57,264 bases of DNA from Clostridia bacterium (GTDB taxonomy: Bacteria > Bacillota > Clostridia > Oscillospirales > Acutalibacteraceae), in contig JAQXZA010000009.1 of the NCBI GenBank assembly GCA_029226955.1, positions 1 to 57,264 on the forward strand. Direction: 5' to 3'. Made by a program: the position numbers and the translations under genes. The notes under the pieces were generated by a model. That model saw only the letters and a program-made list of their open reading frames with translations. It was not told the DNA's origin and made no database searches. Each line of letters starts with the position of its first letter. Position 1 is the first letter of the stretch. Below are positions 52,517 to 57,264 of the stretch, in pieces.

Positions 52517-55153
52517 ATGGAATGGCACAGTATGTCTTGCAGTAAGGCAATAAATAAACTGAATACTGACGGCAAAAAAGGACTTTCGTCAGGTGAGGCA
52601 AAAAAACGTCTTGAAAAATACGGATATAACAGACTTGAACAGAAAAAGAAAAAAGGCATTATCTTTAAATTCTTTTCGCAGTTTGCCGATTTTATGGTTC
52701 TGATACTTCTTGTTGCGGCAGCTATTTCATTTTTTACGGCAATAGTTGACGAAAACGGTGATTTTATCGACCCGATTATGATTTTGCTGATTGTAATTCT
52801 TAATGCCGTGACAGGAACAATTCAGGAATGTAAAGCTGAAAAAGCCATTGACGCTCTAAAAGAACTTTCAGCACCACATTCACGGGTTATACGTGACGGC
52901 AAAATCAAAACTGTTCTTTCAGATGAACTTGTGCCGGGCGATATAATTTCCGTTGAGGCTGGCGACCTTTTGTGTGCTGACGCAAGACTTATAGACGGCT
53001 TTTCGCTTAAAGCTGAGGAATCCGCCTTAACAGGCGAATCCGTCCCCTGTGAAAAACACCCCGACGCAATATGTCCACAGAACACCCCTACTGCCGACAG
53101 AGTGAATATGCTGTACTCATCAACCTTTGTCAGTGCCGGACACGGAACAGCCGTTGTCGTTGAAACAGGTATGAATACTCAAATCGGCAAAATTGCGTCT
53201 ATGATAAACAACGAGGAAATTCCGCCGACACCCTTGCAGAAAAGTCTTGCAAAAACAGGCAAGCTGCTCGGAACAGGTGCAGTAATTATATGTATAATTA
53301 TTTTTGCACTCGGAATGTTGCAAAAAGTACCGCCACTTGATATGTTTATGATTTCGATAAGCCTTGCCGTTGCCGCAATTCCTGAGGGACTTCCGGCTAT
53401 TGTGACAATCGTGCTTGCACTCGGTGTACGAAAAATGGCACTTCACCGTGCAATAGTCAGACGGCTTTCCGCTGTCGAAACTCTCGGCAGTGCAACGGTA
53501 ATATGTTCCGACAAAACAGGAACTCTCACACAAAACAAAATGACCGTTGCAAACATTTCAACTTATGACGGTACGGTATCCGCACATTCCGACAGCGGAA
53601 CATTCATACTTTCGCTCTCCTCTCTCTGCAACAACAGTGTATTATACAAAAAATCAAACGAATATCACGCTGACGGCGACCCTACCGAAACAGCACTCGT
53701 TATTGCCGCCGCAAATGCCGACAGACCGAAAAACTCCCTTGATGAACAGTTCGGACGTATAGGTGAAATTCCCTTTGATTCAAAACGTAAGCGAATGACA
53801 ACAATTCACCGTCTTTCAACAGGCGGATACCGCATTATTACAAAGGGTGCAGCCGATATTCTGCTTTTGCTGTGTAATTTTGTCCGCACAGAAAACGGCA
53901 CAATACCGATAAGCGACAGCATACGTCGCCGCCTGTTATCCGAAAATGACTCTCTTGCACAAAAGGCAATGCGTGTAATAGCCGTTGCATACAGGGACAG
54001 CGGAACTATTCCGACACTTGATGATTCAGCCGAAAAAGGACTGATATTCTGTGGCTTTATCGGTATGACTGACCCGCCACGACCACAGGCAAAAGGTGCA
54101 GTAGCACAATGCAAAAAAGCCGGAATACGTCCTGTAATGATAACAGGCGACCACATCATCACAGCAAAGGCAATAGCCTCACAGCTTGGGATTTTCACTG
54201 AAAAAGACAAGGCTATAACAGGCACCGAGCTTGACAAACTCAGTCAAAACGAACTTCAACAACAGATATACAATTATTCGGTTTTTGCCCGTGTTTCCCC
54301 CGAACACAAAGTACGTATAGTAAAGGCTTTTCAGGCACGTGGTGATGTTGTGGCTATGACAGGCGACGGAGTGAATGACGCTCCGGCTCTCAGTTGTGCT
54401 GACATTGGCTGTGCTATGGGAATGGGCGGAACAGATGTCGCAAAAAATGCAGCTGATATGATTCTTACCGATGATAACTTTGCAACAATCGTTGAGGCTG
54501 TCGAACAGGGACGGGGAATTTTTGAAAACATACGCAAAACTATACATTTTCTTCTTTCAAGCAATATCGGAGAAATTCTCACCGTACTTTGTGCGTTTCT
54601 TCTGCGTTTGCCCTCTCCCTTGCTTGCAATACAGCTTTTGTGGGTTAATTTAGTAACGGATTCTCTCCCCGCCCTTGCACTCGGTGTTGAACCGCCCGAC
54701 CCTGATATAATGGAAAAAAAGCCGTCAGACACCCGTCACAGCATATTTTACGGCGGTATGTCATTCAACATAATAATTGAGGGTTGTTTCATAGGTGCTA
54801 TTGCATTTTTAGCGTTTACAATAGGACGGATATTTTTCGACAGCGGCGGCGACCTTATTGTAGGGCGTACAATGACCTTTGCCGTACTGAGTTTAAGTCA
54901 GCTTGTACATTCTTTCAATCTTCACAGTGAAAAATCAATCTTTGAAACAGGCATTTTCAGCAATATAAAACTTATAGGGGCATTTATTATCGGAGTAATT
55001 ATGCAGGTTACGGTAATTTCCGTTCCGGCACTTTCGTCAATATTCAAAGCTGTACCGCTTACACCGTTTCAATGGTTTATTACCGTACTGCTGTCAATAT
55101 CACCGCTTTTAATTGTTGAAACAGAAAAATTCTTTCAAAACCGCAAACACTGA
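52517..55153 (+). CDS. SERCA-type calcium-transporting P-type ATPase
   Basis: 878 residues from the ATG at 52517, seven bases after GAGGGAG; earlier ATGs give an unlikely tail. The A domain has LTGESVP, the phosphorylation site is D332 (CSDKTGTLT), and the hinge is MTGDGVNDAPAL. Membrane motifs match Ca2+ site residues of SERCA: PEGLPA in M4, SSNIGE in M5 and NLVTDSLPA in M6. It should pump Ca2+ out of the cell with ATP. It is a single-gene unit, with a heptamer tract upstream and a strong terminator downstream. Confidence 0.92.
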   Translation: MEWHSMSCSKAINKLNTDGKKGLSSGEAKKRLEKYGYNRLEQKKKKGIIFKFFSQFADFMVLILLVAAAISFFTAIVDENGDFIDPIMILLIVILNAVTGTIQECKAEKAIDALKELSAPHSRVIRDGKIKTVLSDELVPGDIISVEAGDLLCADARLIDGFSLKAEESALTGESVPCEKHPDAICPQNTPTADRVNMLYSSTFVSAGHGTAVVVETGMNTQIGKIASMINNEEIPPTPLQKSLAKTGKLLGTGAVIICIIIFALGMLQKVPPLDMFMISISLAVAAIPEGLPAIVTIVLALGVRKMALHRAIVRRLSAVETLGSATVICSDKTGTLTQNKMTVANISTYDGTVSAHSDSGTFILSLSSLCNNSVLYKKSNEYHADGDPTETALVIAAANADRPKNSLDEQFGRIGEIPFDSKRKRMTTIHRLSTGGYRIITKGAADILLLLCNFVRTENGTIPISDSIRRRLLSENDSLAQKAMRVIAVAYRDSGTIPTLDDSAEKGLIFCGFIGMTDPPRPQAKGAVAQCKKAGIRPVMITGDHIITAKAIASQLGIFTEKDKAITGTELDKLSQNELQQQIYNYSVFARVSPEHKVRIVKAFQARGDVVAMTGDGVNDAPALSCADIGCAMGMGGTDVAKNAADMILTDDNFATIVEAVEQGRGIFENIRKTIHFLLSSNIGEILTVLCAFLLRLPSPLLAIQLLWVNLVTDSLPALALGVEPPDPDIMEKKPSDTRHSIFYGGMSFNIIIEGCFIGAIAFLAFTIGRIFFDSGGDLIVGRTMTFAVLSLSQLVHSFNLHSEKSIFETGIFSNIKLIGAFIIGVIMQVTVISVPALSSIFKAVPLTPFQWFITVLLSISPLLIVETEKFFQNRKH

Positions 55154-55171
55154 TTTTACATCAAAAATGAC

Positions 55172-55207
55172 AATGGGGAAAAAGCAAACATATACTTTTT
55201 CCCCATT
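55172..55207 (+). terminator. Terminator of the P-type ATPase gene
   Basis: AATGGGGAAAAAG and CTTTTTCCCCATT are perfect 13-base arms around 10 bases. The T-rich part is inside the stem, and the end is ATCTAT. Confidence 0.7.
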
Positions 55208-55282
55208 ATCTATATCAAGCGGTCTTGGGATTCCTGTTCCGCATATTTATATTATATGTATAAACCTTTTGTATGTTACCAA

Positions 55283-55320
55283 CGCAAACATATTTGATGT
55301 TCAAATCAGATATGTTTGCG
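55283..55320 (+). terminator. Second hairpin after the ATPase gene
   Basis: CGCAAACATAT and ATATGTTTGCG are perfect 11-base arms, followed by TTTTGTTAC. It is probably a backup terminator. Confidence 0.6.
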
Positions 55321-55347
55321 TTTTGTTACATATTTTTTATTTTAGTG

Positions 55348-55376
55348 TTGGAAAATTAGAAAAAATGCTGTATAAT
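55348..55376 (+). promoter_or_regulatory. Promoter of the NYN-like gene
   Basis: TTGGAA, 17 bases, TATAAT. The start codon follows 32 bases later with a strong AAGGAGG site. Confidence 0.7.
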
Positions 55377-55408
55377 AAGACTATTAACTTTTATAAGGAG
55401 GACAAATA

Positions 55409-56734
55409 ATGACAGTCAACACACAACACATAGTTACCATTGCCGCCTATATGATAGGCATTAAGAAATCATTGCTTGAAGATATGTTTTCAGGTGATAT
55501 TGAAAATCTGCACGAACTTTATTCCGACAGAGAAGCAACAATTATCCGTAATTTATCAAAATTGCGTACAAGCCTTATGCTTAATTTCAGGAAAACCGAT
55601 AATGAAATTAAGTACAATATGAAAAATCTTGATAAACTTGACTGGTTTGACAAAGAGGATATAAAGCAACTGGCAGATTATGGCATTAAAATTATTCACA
55701 GTAACTACAACGCACAAAAATATACCGAACTGGTCAACAAATACATAAACGAAAATATAGGAAACTGTCAGAGGCTGTTTCCTGAATGGGTGAACTGGAA
55801 TTATATCAAAGACCTGTTTGCTATTCCGGGCTATACAAAGAATGATGTGCTGAAAAAAGAATTTGCAAAATATATGGCAAATATTGAGTTTTATCCGTTT
55901 CAGCAGTATGTTCACTGGAAACCGAGCGACTGCGGCGGAATACTCTATAACGACAAAAAATTCCTGTCATTCATATATGCACAGCACGGTGATGTCTTTA
56001 TAGGAAAATCAAAATATATAGACGCTGACGAAACAGTCAAGGAAAGAATATATAATTTTATAAAAGACACTGACCGTGCCGAAATAGTTGTTGACTGCGA
56101 AAATTCCGATGTTTACAAGCTGTGCAGTGTTATAACAAGTCTTGACGCCGATGAACTGTCAAAAATTTATAAAATTATTCTGATTGATGACGCAAATACA
56201 AACTGCGGCTGGCGGATATTAGAAAAATTTGTAAAAATACCTGTTGAATATATCCTTGTTGACAGAGTAAAAGAAAATAAAAGTCTTGTTGATATAAAAA
56301 TGACTGCCCGTGTATGCACGGAACACTATATGAACAATGTATCATCATTTATTTTGCTGTCAAGTGATTCTGACTACTGGGGACTTATGTCGTCACTGCC
56401 CGACGCAAAATTTCTTGTAATGTTTGAATATTCAAAGGTCAGCGAGGCAATAAAGAAAACTCTGGCTGAACACGATATTTTCTACTGTGCTATTGATGAT
56501 TTTTATTCAGGCAGAATTGAGGAATTTAAAAAACTGGTACTTTTTGATATTCTTAAATCATATATACCCAATATACTCTCGCTTAACGGCAGAGAACTTG
56601 CTGCAAAAATTTATGAAGAGGCACGTATAGATGCAGGCGAAAAAGAAATAGACTATTTCTTTAAAAAATACATTCAGACTCTCAGACTCGTAATAGACGA
56701 CGACGGAAATGTAAGTATAAATATCAATACATAA
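55409..56734 (+). CDS. NYN/PIN-like domain protein of unknown role
   Basis: 441 residues, soluble. The N-terminal half is helical and unrecognised (about 1-200). The C-terminal half has the acidic clusters of NYN/PIN nuclease folds: EIVVDCENSDVYKL (about residues 223-236), KSLVDIKMTA, and LLSSDSDYWGLM (about 317-328). These resemble the D-x-EN, D-x-x-x-x-x and SGDSDF motifs of NYN RNases. Activity on RNA is likely but the target is unknown. The start has AAGGAGG seven bases upstream. It is a single-gene transcript; the IS-like gene downstream is unrelated. Confidence 0.7.
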   Translation: MTVNTQHIVTIAAYMIGIKKSLLEDMFSGDIENLHELYSDREATIIRNLSKLRTSLMLNFRKTDNEIKYNMKNLDKLDWFDKEDIKQLADYGIKIIHSNYNAQKYTELVNKYINENIGNCQRLFPEWVNWNYIKDLFAIPGYTKNDVLKKEFAKYMANIEFYPFQQYVHWKPSDCGGILYNDKKFLSFIYAQHGDVFIGKSKYIDADETVKERIYNFIKDTDRAEIVVDCENSDVYKLCSVITSLDADELSKIYKIILIDDANTNCGWRILEKFVKIPVEYILVDRVKENKSLVDIKMTARVCTEHYMNNVSSFILLSSDSDYWGLMSSLPDAKFLVMFEYSKVSEAIKKTLAEHDIFYCAIDDFYSGRIEEFKKLVLFDILKSYIPNILSLNGRELAAKIYEEARIDAGEKEIDYFFKKYIQTLRLVIDDDGNVSININT

Positions 56735-56920
56735 AATATACAGCTTTTTTGTATTGCATACTGAAATTCAGAAAGTCTTTCAAAACACATTGACATAATT
56801 TTTGAAAATAGTATAGTAAGCAATAATATTAAAAATATTAAAATAGACATTTACACTTTATAAAAATTATTGTATAGTAATTATATAAGGAAAGTTCAGA
56901 AAATAAAGGAAGTGTTGCCG
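56735..56920 (+). promoter_or_regulatory. Two tandem promoters before the second TnpB
   Basis: TTGACA, 16 bases, TATAGT at 56790-56817, and TTTACA, 17 bases, TATAGT at 56850-56878. Both point at the gene starting at 56921, with AAAGGAAG before its ATG. No gene lies in this stretch. Confidence 0.55.
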
Positions 56921-57264
56921 ATGAAAAAGACAAATAATTGCCTTTATGTAGAAAAACACATTATAAAACCATCAAACCATTTCTTTACTATGCTTATGAA
57001 TTTTTGCTTTGCTTCTAAAAATCTATATAATCACGCTAACTATATAGTTCGTAAAGAATTTATAGATAATAACAAATGGATAAGATATTCAGAACTTGAC
57101 AAACTGTTGAAGTCAGATGAAGAATATCCTGATTATAAGAATATGCCTACGGCACAATCAGCACAGCAAACATTGAAGTTACTCGATAAAAACTGGAAAT
57201 CGTTTTTTAACAGCATAAAAGATTGGAGTAAACATAAAGACAAGTATCTCGGCAAACCTAAAAT
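56921..57264 (+). CDS. tnpB: Second TnpB-type IS200/IS605 protein (partial)
   Basis: The first 114 codons are in the window and the frame runs off its end without a stop. The peptide begins MKKTNNCLYVEKHIIKPSNH and continues with NFCFASKNLYNHANYIVRKE, typical of the N-terminal wing of TnpB/IS1341 proteins (the Lys-, Asn- and Tyr-rich region with the NLYN pattern). It is diverged from the TnpB at 3247 and probably belongs to another IS subgroup. Catalytic residues are beyond the window. Confidence 0.85.
   Translation, partial: MKKTNNCLYVEKHIIKPSNHFFTMLMNFCFASKNLYNHANYIVRKEFIDNNKWIRYSELDKLLKSDEEYPDYKNMPTAQSAQQTLKLLDKNWKSFFNSIKDWSKHKDKYLGKPK

Noticed and set aside
1-57264. tRNA or rRNA genes
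   Set aside because: Neither strand showed a cloverleaf-like sequence with the T-loop and anticodon features or any rRNA block, as far as reading by eye allows.

Overview
The window is AT-rich DNA with Gram-positive style purine-rich ribosome binding sites, YtrA-type GntR and ABC operons, a 2-hydroxyacyl-CoA dehydratase activase, a binding-protein-dependent maltose/maltodextrin-type operon with a secreted GH13 enzyme, and a YtaF homologue. This suggests a gut-type member of Clostridia, probably Ruminococcus-like (Oscillospiraceae). That is an inference from gene content; no rRNA is present.

Region 1 (about 1-23 kb) is accessory. It begins with a cut secreted-protein gene, a DUF4143 ATPase and a Pin-like serine recombinase. 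Next is a strong promoter with a structured leader and a Shine-Dalgarno. An IS200/IS605-type element (intact tnpB, its omega-RNA region and a 3' stub of tnpA) separates that Shine-Dalgarno from its apparent gene. That gene and its overlapping partner encode a membrane-anchored surface protein and a roughly 2500-residue VWA / Ig-repeat / transglutaminase-fold surface protein. A plasmid-like module follows: a winged-helix Rep-like protein, an unknown helical protein, a ribbon-helix-helix-like protein, ParA and a fused primase-helicase. Four copies of a 24-bp motif lie in front of its transcription units. About 1 kb of origin-like non-coding DNA comes next, with iterons, palindromes and a 115-bp direct repeat. 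The region ends with a Fic protein behind palindromic operators, a decayed SNF2-type helicase and an IS982 remnant.

Region 2 (about 22.7-45.1 kb) is mostly chromosomal housekeeping. It holds a GNAT protein, a GntR-regulated ABC exporter, a sugar-phosphate transferase, a two-gene activase/dehydratase-like system, a membrane NDP-sugar dehydratase, an OmpR-type two-component system with an HtrA protease that has an Asn-rich tail, a second ABC exporter, AlkD, RecQ, an XRE/zinc-ribbon membrane regulator and LepA.

Region 3 (45-57 kb) carries a malE-malF-malG-alpha-amylase operon without its own ATPase, a YtaF/MntP-like membrane protein, a SERCA-type P-type ATPase, an NYN/PIN-like protein of unknown role and the start of a second TnpB.

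Small non-coding structures are common. Heptanucleotide tandem repeats occur in four gene borders, and large palindromes related to IS200/IS605 ends are scattered through the accessory part. The best leads are the IS605 insertion with its predicted guide, the shared 24-bp motif of the replication/partition module, the giant surface protein with a cysteine-less transglutaminase fold, the Asn-rich HtrA and the heptamer repeats.
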